Assembly (NCBI GenBank): GCA_009885185.1
Contig: VFLF01000802.1
Span: 1-15,609, forward strand
Origin: Nitrosomonadales bacterium
Lineage (GTDB): Bacteria; Pseudomonadota; Gammaproteobacteria; Burkholderiales; SG8-41
Reading direction: 5' to 3'
Length of the DNA stretch: 15,609 bases
The position numbers and the translations under genes are program-made. This document shows positions 1 to 7,815 of the stretch, piece after piece (the stretch's first letter is position 1; every line of letters begins with the position of its first letter). The notes under the pieces were generated by a model that had not been told where the DNA came from, ran no database searches, and saw nothing but the letters and a program-made list of their open reading frames with translations.

Positions 1-647
1 CCTACGATGCGGTGAAGGATTTCGCGCCGGTGGTGCAGTTTGTCACGGTGCCCCTGATGATGGCGGCGAACATGTCGCTACCGGTAAAGTCAGTGAAGGA
101 TTTGATCGCGTATGCCAAGGCCCGACCGGGGCAGATCAACTATGCGTCGAGCGGCAGCGGCGCGTCCAGTCATCTGGCGATGGAGTTGTTCAAGACCATG
201 GCGGGTGTCGATCTGAATCATGTTCCGTACAAGGGCACGGGGCCGCTGATGACGGATGTGATCTCGGGGCAGATACAGTTGACTATTGTCAGCGTGGTGC
301 CGCTGGCGCCGCTGGTCAAGGCCGGCAAGGTGCGCGGCCTGGCGATGACGGGGCCAAAGCGCTCGCCGCTGTTTCCCGATATGCCAGCAATTGCCGAGAC
401 GGTTCCCGGCTATGAAGTGGTGAACTGGTTCGGCATACTTGCGCCGGTCGGCACGCCGGGGGCGATCATCAAGCGCCTCAATGCCAGTATGAACCGAGCC
501 TTGGAGGCGCAGCCGATCAAAGACAGTCTGCGCGCGCAGGGCGCCGAAGCCGCCGCCGGCGGCGTGGACGAATTCGCGCGCATCATCAAGGTGGATTTTT
601 CCAAGTGGGCGAAGGTCGTGCGCGATTCCGGCGCGCGGGTGGATTGA
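1..647 (+). CDS. Bug/TctC-family periplasmic solute-binding receptor, 5'-truncated
   Basis: This is the C-terminal part of a tripartite tricarboxylate transporter receptor (Bug family). These periplasmic proteins capture carboxylates or other small organic acids for TctAB-type carriers. The reading frame is open from base 3 (Tyr-Asp-Ala-Val-Lys-Asp-Phe-Ala-Pro), so the start codon and the signal peptide lie outside the window. Family hallmarks are visible: the VKDFAPV segment at the left edge, the ligand-loop stretch YASSGSGASSHLAMELFK, the HVPYKG motif, a GxxRGLAMTG-like strand, FPDMPAIAE and the C-terminal VGTPGAIIKRLN segment. The C-terminus looks complete. Its stop codon shares one base with the ATG of the next gene (TGATG), so the two are probably cotranscribed. 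The ligand cannot be predicted from the sequence, and orphan receptors of this family are common in Burkholderiales. Confidence 0.93.
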   Translation, partial: YDAVKDFAPVVQFVTVPLMMAANMSLPVKSVKDLIAYAKARPGQINYASSGSGASSHLAMELFKTMAGVDLNHVPYKGTGPLMTDVISGQIQLTIVSVVPLAPLVKAGKVRGLAMTGPKRSPLFPDMPAIAETVPGYEVVNWFGILAPVGTPGAIIKRLNASMNRALEAQPIKDSLRAQGAEAAAGGVDEFARIIKVDFSKWAKVVRDSGARVD

Positions 648-1753
648 TGTTGTTGCCCGATCCGCGCGCATGGCCCACAGCGTCGACGGACCTGAGTCAG
701 CGACCTTTGCACGACAGGGTTGCCGCCAGTCTCGCCGGCGACGCGGCGGCGCGCGCCGCACTGCGGCTGGAACTGGATGCGCTGCTGGACAGCGGAGCCG
801 ATAACGCGGTGCAGGGACTTTTGCGCGACGCGCCGTCCGCCGCACATTACCGCCACGTGCAACAGATACTTGCCAAACTGGTGAATAAACCGGAGCGCGG
901 CGAGGCGCTGATCGCACGCCTGTTCGCGATACCGCTGGTGATCGTCGCCGGGGCAAAAAAAACATTGCAACTGCCCGACGCGTTACCGGACGTTGCCGCC
1001 GTCACGACGTTGCTCGAGCAGCATGGTGTACTGGGCGCGGGACGTAATTTCGGGCTGGGCAATGCCTTGTGTTCCGTGGAGACGCTGGATTGCCTTCGAC
1101 CCGCGCTTTTGCGTGCATGGGCGGCGCAGTTGCGCACCGGCGCGGCTCCACTGGAACTGGCCGGCAACGTGATGGATGTGGCCCCGGGCCGCGAGCAGGT
1201 TTATTTGCGCTTTCTGGTGGGGGCGAGTGTGACCCCCGCGCATGTGCCGCAGGCGATGGAAACCAGCGTTGGCGCGTGGGGCATGCCGCTGACCCAGCTG
1301 CTGGCAAAGCAACTGGTGCAGCAGGGCCTGGAGGTGTTGCCGATTCCGCGTGCGCCGGTGGCGCTGTATCTCGCTTCCGACGCGGGCCGCGCCGCGCAGA
1401 TCGAGTTGGCGTTCAGTCTTTTCCTGAGCAACGAGGTGCGAAAATTTCGCCTGTCCGTGGGCGACCCAGCCGTGGTGCTGTCCGCGCATCGCACGGACGG
1501 GGGCGGCGCGGAGTTACGCGTAAGCCTGAGTTCCGTATTCGACGATTCGCTGCTGGAAGGGTTTCGCTGGCCGCTGTATCCGCCGGATGATGTGGTTGAA
1601 ATATTTAATAAAATCAAATATCTACTGGATGAGTGCCGTCTGAGCGATATATCGGTGCTGGCGACTGTCGGGGCCGATCTGAACGCACGCGGCGGGCGCT
1701 TCTTGTCGGTGCGCGAGGTTCGGCAACTCGACGCCGGATCAAGGCCACACTGA
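647..1753 (+). CDS. Conserved-looking hypothetical protein, 368 aa, coupled to the Bug receptor gene
   Basis: I do not recognise this family. The ATG at 647 overlaps the receptor stop codon (TGATG). I prefer it to the in-frame GTG at 605 because that earlier start would extend inside the receptor gene. The product is a soluble-looking 368-residue protein with no signal peptide and no membrane segment. The N-terminal third (about residues 1-110) is helical and Ala/Leu/Asp-rich. The middle holds a GRNFGLGNALCSVETLDCLRP segment with two cysteines. The C-terminal half looks mixed alpha/beta, with strands such as VYLRFLVGASV and IELAFSLFLS and an acidic/aromatic end (PPDDVVEIFNKIKYLLDECRL). Codon use matches its neighbours and the frame is long and uninterrupted, so the gene is probably real. 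Coupling to a solute receptor does not prove a transport role. Confidence 0.72.
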   Translation: MLLPDPRAWPTASTDLSQRPLHDRVAASLAGDAAARAALRLELDALLDSGADNAVQGLLRDAPSAAHYRHVQQILAKLVNKPERGEALIARLFAIPLVIVAGAKKTLQLPDALPDVAAVTTLLEQHGVLGAGRNFGLGNALCSVETLDCLRPALLRAWAAQLRTGAAPLELAGNVMDVAPGREQVYLRFLVGASVTPAHVPQAMETSVGAWGMPLTQLLAKQLVQQGLEVLPIPRAPVALYLASDAGRAAQIELAFSLFLSNEVRKFRLSVGDPAVVLSAHRTDGGGAELRVSLSSVFDDSLLEGFRWPLYPPDDVVEIFNKIKYLLDECRLSDISVLATVGADLNARGGRFLSVREVRQLDAGSRPH

Positions 1754-1785
1754 CGCAGATTTGAGCGCGCGCGGCACGCGGCGTA

Positions 1786-2730
1786 TTACAGCCAGCCCTT
1801 GCGTCTTAACAACAGTACCGGCCCTACGGCGGCCAGCACGATCAACCCTATCGCCATCGGGTATCCAAAAGTCCAGCTTAACTCCGGCATGTTCTTGAAA
1901 TTCATGCCATAGATGCTGGCGATCAGTGTCGGCGGCATCAACACCACCGACAGCACGGTGAACACATTAAGTCGCTTGGTATGCGCGATGTTGGTCATGC
2001 CGATGGCGGCATCCAGTAAAAACTGGGTTCGGTCGGCGAGAAAATCCGAAAAGTTCATCAGCGATTCCACGTCGCGCAGCACTTCGTTCATGGTCTCAGC
2101 GTTGACCGAGAGATCGGTCGTACGTGACAGATTGGAATACGCGCGTTTGTTTTCCATGAAGCCCAGGCGCGCCTTGCTGTTGATATCCTCGATGCGTGCT
2201 AGCGCTTCCAGGGCGGTGGTCATTTCGCGCACGCCGGTCTTGAAAATGCTGCCGCTGACGGCATCCAGCTCGATTTGCAGTTTTTCAAATACATCCGCCA
2301 TCATGCCCACGCGCGCGGCAACCAGTCCCAGCAGCATGCTGGCGGGCGTTGGATAGCTATCCACCTCTTTCGACGCATGTGCAAAAAACGTGCGTATTTC
2401 CGGCAATTCATCGGTGCGCAGGGTAAACAGGCGGTGATGATGGATGGAGAAGGCGACGTTGACGTTGCGTGCAAGGCCGTTTTCCAGCGCCAGGAAATAC
2501 AAGTTGATGTGCAGCCCGTTTTCGTCGTTGTAGTAGCGTGAACTGGCCTCGATTTCGCCGAGTTCCTCGATGAATTGCAGCTCCTGGCCGTATTGTTCTT
2601 CGACCCAATTGCGTTCCTGATCCGTGGGGTCGTTCAAATCCACCCACACGGCGTCCTGCGGCAGCTCGGTGCGCAGGTTGACGAGTTTTTTGACGAGTGT
2701 TTGGCCGCTGCGTGTGTAGGCTGTTAGCAT
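1786..2730 (-). CDS. corA: CorA-type magnesium/cobalt transport protein
   Basis: The 314-residue product is a pentameric inner-membrane divalent cation channel of the CorA (2-TM-GxN) family, which admits Mg2+ and also Co2+ or Ni2+. The family signature YGMNFKNMPEL is present, with GMN at residues 285-287 at the end of TM1 (about 263-283). TM2 follows (about 290-308), and the short basic tail RRKGWL is cytoplasmic. Residues 1-255 form the cytoplasmic alpha/beta domain and the long stalk helix (around VFEKLQIELDAVSGSIF to RTQFLLDAAIGM). Length and domain order are normal. The start is supported by a good ribosome-binding site (GAGGGAGA) just upstream. The gene ends 32 bp from the convergent upstream gene and is transcribed divergently from the srkA-like gene across a short palindrome. 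I saw no Mg2+ leader riboswitch; the gap is too short for one. Confidence 0.95.
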   Translation of the reverse strand: MLTAYTRSGQTLVKKLVNLRTELPQDAVWVDLNDPTDQERNWVEEQYGQELQFIEELGEIEASSRYYNDENGLHINLYFLALENGLARNVNVAFSIHHHRLFTLRTDELPEIRTFFAHASKEVDSYPTPASMLLGLVAARVGMMADVFEKLQIELDAVSGSIFKTGVREMTTALEALARIEDINSKARLGFMENKRAYSNLSRTTDLSVNAETMNEVLRDVESLMNFSDFLADRTQFLLDAAIGMTNIAHTKRLNVFTVLSVVLMPPTLIASIYGMNFKNMPELSWTFGYPMAIGLIVLAAVGPVLLLRRKGWL

Positions 2731-2741
2731 TGCGTCTCCCT

Positions 2742-2757
2742 CGCAATCGTGATTGCG
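2742..2757. repeat. Short palindrome between divergent corA and srkA
   Basis: The sequence reads CGCAATC-GT-GATTGCG, a perfect inverted repeat with 7-bp arms and a 2-bp centre. It lies 12-27 bp upstream of the corA ATG, next to its ribosome-binding site, and inside the roughly 50-bp gap before the srkA start. Its symmetry and position fit an operator or a short mRNA hairpin in the corA leader. No known regulator consensus was recognised. Confidence 0.45.
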
Positions 2758-2782
2758 CGCATTCTATCCCCAGAGTTCCGTG

Positions 2783-3808
2783 ATGCCCAAGAAAAATAAT
2801 GCCGCACCCGACGTAATGCCGTATTCGGCGCTGACGCCGGAATGCCTGCTGGATGCCATCGAGACCACCGGCCTGCGCTGCGACGGGCGGTTAACGGCGC
2901 TCAACAGTTTTGAGAATCGTGTGTACCAGGTGTGGCTCACGGAGCACGATAGCGGTCAGAGCGTGGTGGCCAAGTTTTACCGACCGCGGCGCTGGACGCG
3001 CGCGGCAATCCTCGAAGAGCATGCGTTTGCACTGGAACTAGCCGCGGCGGAACTGCCGGTGGTGGCGCCGATGGTGTTGAAGGGGAAAACGCTGCATGAG
3101 CATGCCGGGTTCCTGTTCGCGCTGACGCCGCGTCAGGGCGGACGCACGCCGGAATTCGAGGATGAAGAAACGCTGCGCTGGCTGGGGCGTTTTATCTCGC
3201 GCATACACGCGATTGGATCGCTGGATGAGTTCGCGCATCGGCCTACCATTGGGTGGCGGGAATTTGGCGAGGCGTCGGTTCATTATTTGCTGGATCATGA
3301 TTTCGTGCCGCCTGATTTGCGTGTTGCTTATGAAAGCACTGCGCTGGATGTGATTGAACGTCTGAAAAATCGCTGGGACGACGCAAGTGGATTCAGTACG
3401 TTGCGGCTGCACGGCGACTGCCACGCCGGCAACATTTTGTGGACCGAGGGCAATCCGGGCGGCCCGCATTTCGTCGATCTGGACGACGCGCGCATGGGGC
3501 CGGCGGTGCAGGACATCTGGATGTGGCTGGGCGGCGAGCGCGCGGCGCAACAACAGCAGTTGGCGGCGATCATCAAGGGTTATCGTGAGTTTTATGATTT
3601 CAACCCGAGGGAACTGGCGCTGATCGAGCCGCTGCGCACCCTGCGCATGATGCATTACGCCGGGTGGCTGGCGCGCCGCTGGGGCGATCCGGCATTTCCT
3701 GCGAGCTTTCCCTTTTTTAATACCCAGCGCTACTGGCAGGATCATATACTGGCGTTGCGTGAACAGGCGGCGGCGCTGGATGAACCGCCATTGGAGTTGG
3801 CGCAATGA
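2783..3808 (+). CDS. srkA: SrkA/YihE-like stress response Ser/Thr kinase
   Basis: This is a bacterial eukaryote-like kinase of the APH/choline-kinase fold, very close to E. coli SrkA (YihE, RdoA). SrkA protects cells during envelope and oxidative stress and is linked to the Cpx response and to MazEF lethality. Matching segments include LNSFENRVYQV, VAKFYRPRRWTRAAILEEHAFALEL, the catalytic loop RLHGDCHAGNILW (Asp212), the metal-binding FVDLDDARMGPAVQDIWM (Asp232) and the C-terminal WLARRWGDPAFPASFPFF. I chose ATG 2783 (341 aa, near the family's usual size) over GTG 2753, which would run through the intergenic palindrome; ATG 2816 is also possible, since no strong ribosome-binding site decides the matter. 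The gene overlaps the downstream hydrolase gene by 4 bp (ATGA). In E. coli it pairs with dsbA; here it does not. Confidence 0.93.
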   Translation: MPKKNNAAPDVMPYSALTPECLLDAIETTGLRCDGRLTALNSFENRVYQVWLTEHDSGQSVVAKFYRPRRWTRAAILEEHAFALELAAAELPVVAPMVLKGKTLHEHAGFLFALTPRQGGRTPEFEDEETLRWLGRFISRIHAIGSLDEFAHRPTIGWREFGEASVHYLLDHDFVPPDLRVAYESTALDVIERLKNRWDDASGFSTLRLHGDCHAGNILWTEGNPGGPHFVDLDDARMGPAVQDIWMWLGGERAAQQQQLAAIIKGYREFYDFNPRELALIEPLRTLRMMHYAGWLARRWGDPAFPASFPFFNTQRYWQDHILALREQAAALDEPPLELAQ

Positions 3809-4632
3809 ACGGTGTGTTGAAAATGCTGACGATGCTGGCCGCGGCCTATGGCGTGGTGCTCGGGCTCGTTTTTCTGTTCCAGCCGCGGCTGGTTTACTTC
3901 CCGATGAAGGGGAGCTACGGCGCCACACCGCAGGCATACGGCCTCGCGTTCGAGCGCGTCACACTGCCGACGGAAGATGGCGAAAAACTGGCCGCGTGGT
4001 GGATTCCTGCGCCCGCACCGGCGCGCGGCACGGTGCTGCTGTTCCACGGCAACGCCGGCAATATCGCGCATCGCATCGACTACGCCAAAATGTTTCACGG
4101 CATGGGATACAGCACGCTGTTGGTGGATTATCGCGGCTACGGTGAAAGCACCGGCACGCCGTCGGAGCAGGGCACCTATCGTGACGCGTCGGCAAGCTGG
4201 AACTGGTTGACCACCCAGCGCGGCATCAAGGCATCCGACATCGTGATCTTCGGAGAATCGCTGGGCGGCGGTGTTGCCACATGGCTAGCCGCGAATCACT
4301 CGCCGCGGGCGCTGATACTCGCTTCCACGTTTACCTCGATACCCGATTTGGGTACGGAAGTGTATCCGTGGCTGCCGGTGCGATGGTTAAGCCGGATTCA
4401 CTACAATAATATTGAAAATCTGGGCAAAATTAGTACGCCGGTGCTGATCGCGCATAGTTCGGGTGACGAAATTATTCCGTTTGCACATGGCAAGCGTTTG
4501 TACGCGGCAGTACGCGAACCCAAGGCGTTTCTGGAGTTACGCGGCGGACACAACGAAGGGTTTGTGTTTGCGCGCGAGGAATGGGTGGCAGTGGTGAGGG
4601 AATTTCTGGAGCGGCAGCAGGGGCGGATATAA
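3805..4632 (+). CDS. Membrane-anchored alpha/beta hydrolase, Bem46/YfhR-like
   Basis: This 275-residue serine hydrolase belongs to the Bem46/ABHD13/YfhR group. An N-terminal hydrophobic segment (about residues 5-24) is followed by FQPRLVYFPMKG, a typical start for this group, so the enzyme is probably tethered to the membrane; the side is not certain. The oxyanion segment LLFHGNAGNIAHR and the family motif DYRGYGESTG are present. The nucleophile elbow GESLGG places Ser152. Asp221 (HSSGDEIIPF) and His249 (GGHNEGF) complete a plausible triad. Natural substrates of this group are poorly defined; esterase, thioesterase or peptidase activity are all possible. The start overlaps the srkA stop by 4 bp (ATGA), so translation is coupled. 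The gene ends just before a long hairpin. Confidence 0.88.
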   Translation: MNGVLKMLTMLAAAYGVVLGLVFLFQPRLVYFPMKGSYGATPQAYGLAFERVTLPTEDGEKLAAWWIPAPAPARGTVLLFHGNAGNIAHRIDYAKMFHGMGYSTLLVDYRGYGESTGTPSEQGTYRDASASWNWLTTQRGIKASDIVIFGESLGGGVATWLAANHSPRALILASTFTSIPDLGTEVYPWLPVRWLSRIHYNNIENLGKISTPVLIAHSSGDEIIPFAHGKRLYAAVREPKAFLELRGGHNEGFVFAREEWVAVVREFLERQQGRI

Positions 4633-4648
4633 GGCGGAAGGATTTAGC

Positions 4649-4708
4649 AAAGGATGAAGGATGAAAACACGCAGAGTATGGGTTGGATTGTTTTCATCCT
4701 TTATCCTT
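4649..4708. terminator. Long AT-rich hairpin between convergent genes, probable bidirectional terminator
   Basis: The arms at 4649-4668 and 4690-4709 pair over 19 bp (GUUUUCAUCCUU-y-AUCCUU against its complement), with one G-U wobble and a 21-nt loop. The right arm runs on into TCCTCCTTTATTATTA, a U-rich tail for plus-strand transcripts. The hairpin fills the gap between the hydrolase stop (4632) and the convergent oxidoreductase stop (4721). The arms are built from repeated GGATGAA units. The stem is less GC-rich than a classic terminator. Confidence 0.6.
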
Positions 4709-4720
4709 CCTCCTTTATTA

Positions 4721-5830
4721 TTACCCAAGCCGCTCCGCCACATAATCTGCAATCGCCAGCGACGCGGTCAGTCCCGGCGATTCAATGCCGTATAGCGCCA
4801 CCAGCCCCTTCACGCCGTGCTCGCTCTCGCCATTAAAAGTGAAATCCTGCGCCGGCTCGCCGGGGCCGGTGATGCGCGGGCGTATGCCGGTGTAGCCGGG
4901 TTGTAGCGTGCCGTCCTGTAGGCCGGGATAGTAATGGCGGATGGCCTTGTAAAAACTGGCCTCGCGGCGCTCGTCGAACTGGTAATCGATGCGATCTATC
5001 CATTCAAAATCGGGGCCGAATTTCACGCGACCGCCGAGGTCGATGGTGACATGCACGCCCAGCCAGTCGGGCCGTGCCACCGGGTAAATCAGCCGGTTAA
5101 ACGGTGATTTTGTGGTGAGTGTGTAGTAGTGGCCGATGGCGTAATAGGTGGGCGGGATCGTCGCGGCGGGAATGCCGGCGATGCTGCGTGCCACAGCGGG
5201 CGCCATCAGACCTGCGCTGATAACGACCGTGCGGCACTTGACGGTCATCGGCTCCTTGCCGCCCACTTCCAGCACGATGCCGTCGCTCCCGTTACCCAGC
5301 ACGCGCCCGCTCAATACCGGGCTGGATAGCGCCAGCATCGCGCCGCGATCTTCGGCTTCACCCAGATACGACAGCATCAGGCCGTGGCTGTCAATAATGC
5401 CGGTGGACGGCGACAGAAATCCCGCCACGCAGCGCACCGCCGGCTCCATCTCGGCGAGTTCGGCGGGCGTCAGCATGCGCAGATCGTCCACGCCGTTGGC
5501 TTCGGCCTGCGCCTTATATTTTTTCAGGCCCGCAACTTCGGTGTCGTCGCAGGCGACAATGACTTTGCCGATCCGCTGGTGATGGATGTCGTGTTCTTTA
5601 CAGTATCGATAAAGCGCCTGGCGGCCCGGCACGCACAGTTTGGCTTTCATGGAACCCGATGCGTAATAAATACCGGCGTGGATGACTTCGGAATTGCGCG
5701 CGCTGGTATGCGTGCCGAACGCATCTTCGGCTTCGAGAATAACCACGTCGCGACCGCTTTGCACCAGCTTGCGCGCAATCGCCAGGCCGACAACGCCCGC
5801 GCCGATGACGGCGCAATCCAGGGTTTCCAT
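4721..5830 (-). CDS. FAD-dependent oxidoreductase, L-2-hydroxyglutarate oxidase (LhgO)-like
   Basis: This 369-residue flavoenzyme has the D-amino-acid-oxidase/GlpO fold. The N-terminal Rossmann motif VIGAGVVGLAIA places the glycines at residues 10, 12 and 15, and Glu33 ends the second strand to bind the FAD ribose. HTSARNSEVIHAGIYYASGSMKAKLC (residues 41-66) is very close to the corresponding NSGVIHAGVYYTPGSLKAQFC segment of E. coli LhgO. The C-terminal FAD loop GIESPGLTASLAIADYV is intact. Close relatives oxidise L-2-hydroxyglutarate or related 2-hydroxyacids and pass electrons to quinones or oxygen. Substrate specificity is not provable here, so I give no symbol. The start is ATG 5830; the ribosome-binding site is weak. 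The gene is divergent from the DUF3025 gene (78-bp gap) and convergent with the hydrolase. Confidence 0.88.
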   Translation of the reverse strand: METLDCAVIGAGVVGLAIARKLVQSGRDVVILEAEDAFGTHTSARNSEVIHAGIYYASGSMKAKLCVPGRQALYRYCKEHDIHHQRIGKVIVACDDTEVAGLKKYKAQAEANGVDDLRMLTPAELAEMEPAVRCVAGFLSPSTGIIDSHGLMLSYLGEAEDRGAMLALSSPVLSGRVLGNGSDGIVLEVGGKEPMTVKCRTVVISAGLMAPAVARSIAGIPAATIPPTYYAIGHYYTLTTKSPFNRLIYPVARPDWLGVHVTIDLGGRVKFGPDFEWIDRIDYQFDERREASFYKAIRHYYPGLQDGTLQPGYTGIRPRITGPGEPAQDFTFNGESEHGVKGLVALYGIESPGLTASLAIADYVAERLG

Positions 5831-5908
5831 GAGAACTTCGCTTCCCGTGATAAAGGGCGCAATTTTACCGTGCTGGCGCGTATTTCCGTACGCCTGTAGA
5901 TTCCGCTC

Positions 5909-6748
5909 ATGCAGAATTGGGACACGGTATTTATTCGACGTTCACCGCTGTTTGAACCCTTGCACGGACATGATGCGATGTGGTGCGCGCGGCAGTGGCC
6001 GTCACGGGGCGAGTTGCAAGCGTTGATCGATGCGCGCGGCACGGTGTCGGGTGGCGGACAACCGCTGCGTCTGGTGGCGCCGGACGCGCGCGGCGGTACT
6101 TTCGAGGATCGCTATGAAGTGCGCATCTACCGCGAGGGTGAGCTGCAAATGCGAACGCACAACTGGCACGACCTGTTCAATTTACTGGTGTGGATGACTT
6201 TTCCGCGCACGAAAGCGGCGATCAATGCACGCCACTACCAGGCGCTTCTGGCGCGGCAAAGCAACGCCGCGCTCAACCGCGGGCCGGCACAGGATACGCT
6301 GACCTTGTTCGACGAAAGCGGCATCATCGTGGTGTCGAGCGACCCTGCGCTCTTGCAGGATGTGCGTGATTTCGCGTGGAAGCGCCTGTTCTGGCGGCAA
6401 CGCGATGAAGTGCAACAACAGGTGCGCTGGTTCCTGTTCGGGCACGCGCTGTATGAAAAAGCGGTCAGGCCGTATGTCGGCATGACAGGGCAGGGCGTGC
6501 TGGTGACAGCAGAGAACGAATTTCATGCGTGGTCATCGGCACGGCAACTGGCGTTTGTCGATGAGGCTGTGGCGCAGCGTTTCGCGGACACCAACCTTTT
6601 TTGCACCACGAACGAACTGGCGCCGGTGCCAATGTTGGGCGTGCCGGGGTGGTGGCAGGCGAATGAGGACGAGGCATTTTACGACAACAAGGATTACTTC
6701 AGGGCGGGGCGCGGCGCGAATCGACGCTCGCTGCGGTTAAGTCGTTAA
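5909..6748 (+). CDS. DUF3025 domain-containing protein
   Basis: The 279-residue product matches the DUF3025 family, a proteobacterial group of unknown function. The hallmark is NWHDLFNLLVWMTFPRTKAAIN at residues 85-106; the Trp-His-Asp and the FPRTK segment are the most characteristic parts. Other features are a charged, aromatic-rich body with no signal peptide or membrane helix, and an Arg-rich C-terminus (GRGANRRSLRLSR). Length and start are normal for the family. No catalytic activity is known, and the WHD/FPRTK motif does not let me assign one. It is transcribed divergently from the LhgO-like gene. Its TAA stop overlaps the stop codon of the opposite-strand cyclase gene through a shared TTAA. 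Confidence 0.85.
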   Translation: MQNWDTVFIRRSPLFEPLHGHDAMWCARQWPSRGELQALIDARGTVSGGGQPLRLVAPDARGGTFEDRYEVRIYREGELQMRTHNWHDLFNLLVWMTFPRTKAAINARHYQALLARQSNAALNRGPAQDTLTLFDESGIIVVSSDPALLQDVRDFAWKRLFWRQRDEVQQQVRWFLFGHALYEKAVRPYVGMTGQGVLVTAENEFHAWSSARQLAFVDEAVAQRFADTNLFCTTNELAPVPMLGVPGWWQANEDEAFYDNKDYFRAGRGANRRSLRLSR

Positions 6749-7815
6749 GTCGCGTGTGCGGGTTCAGGCTGTGCCACGGAGACCTTGTTCTTGCCGCCAT
6801 TCTTGCTTGCATACATGGCATTGTCCGCGGCGTCGAGCACATGATCCAAATCCATGCCGTCATCCGGATAGGTGGCAACGCCCATGCTCGCGCTAATCGA
6901 TGTGCGCGTCGCGCGAATATGCAGCGGTGTACCGGCGATACTGGCGCGGATGCGCTCCGCTGTCAGCATGGCGCCGTCGCTGTCGGTATCCGGCAGCAAC
7001 ACCACGAATTCGTCCCCTCCGTAGCGCGACAGCAGATCCGCCTCGCGCAGACCGTCCTGGATTTTCTTCACCATGGTTTTGAGCATTTCATCACCGGCGT
7101 CGTGGCCATGCGCGTCGTTAACGGTCTTCAGGCTATCGGAGTCAATCATGATGACGCTGCACTTGCGGCCAAAGCGCTTGGCCTGGCTGAATACACGGCT
7201 CGCCAAGGCCATAAACGCGCGCCGGTTCAGCGTGCCGGTCAGTTCGTCGGTTTCCGACAGCGATTTGATGTGCGCCATGGCGCGCCGGGTATCCGCTGAC
7301 AGCATGGTGGTGATGTAGGCGACCAGCAGTAACGGTGCAAACTGCGCAATGAATTCCGCGCCCATCGAGGGAAACGGCGAATTGTGTTTGGCGGGATAGC
7401 CCAGCCACAGGTAGCACCCACCGATGATCGCCATGGCGATGACGGTGGCGGTTCGGCCCAGGGTCAGCGAGCTGGTGATGACGACCAGCAGATAGAGGTT
7501 CACCAGCGGACTGGATAATTTGCCGGTATAGACCAGCACCCAAGTGATGAACACGATCATCATGCCGGTTTCGATGGCAAGCTTCCAGTACGTTTCCTGC
7601 CGGTAGAAATTGACGTAGCGAAACAACAGCACGAATGCCGTATAGAAAAACATCGCCATCGCAAGCGCCGCCGCCGCCACCTGATCGGGGGAGAGCACCA
7701 GCTGAAAAATCAGCACCAGGATCAGCAGCAGCCACTCGATCTCCGCGATGGTGCGGGTAAACCCGCGCAACTCGTCTATGGACAAATTGGGATCGAAGAT
7801 AAACTTGCTGTTCAT
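6745..7815 (-). CDS. Membrane diguanylate cyclase (GGDEF domain)
   Basis: This 356-residue enzyme makes the second messenger cyclic di-GMP from two GTP. The N-terminal 175 residues hold about six hydrophobic helices (roughly 28-42, 46-66, 79-97, 104-118, 123-140, 155-173) that form a membrane sensor module I cannot assign to a named domain. The GGDEF domain starts with SETDELTGTLNRRAF (from about 186). It has the metal-binding IDSDSLKTVNDAHGHDAGD (Asp225), the signature RYGGDEF (GGDEF at 266-270) and the ISASMGVATYPDDG segment. The inhibitory I-site RxxD (Arg257, Asp260) sits five residues before GGDEF, so product inhibition is expected. All active-site residues are present and there is no EAL domain, so I infer an active cyclase. 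The stop codon overlaps that of the DUF3025 gene. The start is ATG 7815, with no strong ribosome-binding site. Confidence 0.93.
   Translation of the reverse strand: MNSKFIFDPNLSIDELRGFTRTIAEIEWLLLILVLIFQLVLSPDQVAAAALAMAMFFYTAFVLLFRYVNFYRQETYWKLAIETGMMIVFITWVLVYTGKLSSPLVNLYLLVVITSSLTLGRTATVIAMAIIGGCYLWLGYPAKHNSPFPSMGAEFIAQFAPLLLVAYITTMLSADTRRAMAHIKSLSETDELTGTLNRRAFMALASRVFSQAKRFGRKCSVIMIDSDSLKTVNDAHGHDAGDEMLKTMVKKIQDGLREADLLSRYGGDEFVVLLPDTDSDGAMLTAERIRASIAGTPLHIRATRTSISASMGVATYPDDGMDLDHVLDAADNAMYASKNGGKNKVSVAQPEPAHAT

Noticed and set aside
90..965. 291-residue minus-strand frame across the Bug receptor and the next gene
   Set aside because: Arg/Ala/Pro-rich shadow composition; it opposes two coupled, well-supported plus-strand frames.
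3038..3937. 299-residue minus-strand frame across srkA and the hydrolase
   Set aside because: Shadow of two clear genes; composition rich in Arg, Gln and His with no recognisable motif.
5878..5893. Inverted repeat GCGTA-tttccg-TACGC between the LhgO-like and DUF3025 genes
   Set aside because: Only 5-bp arms, no adjacent promoter that I could define; chance is likely.
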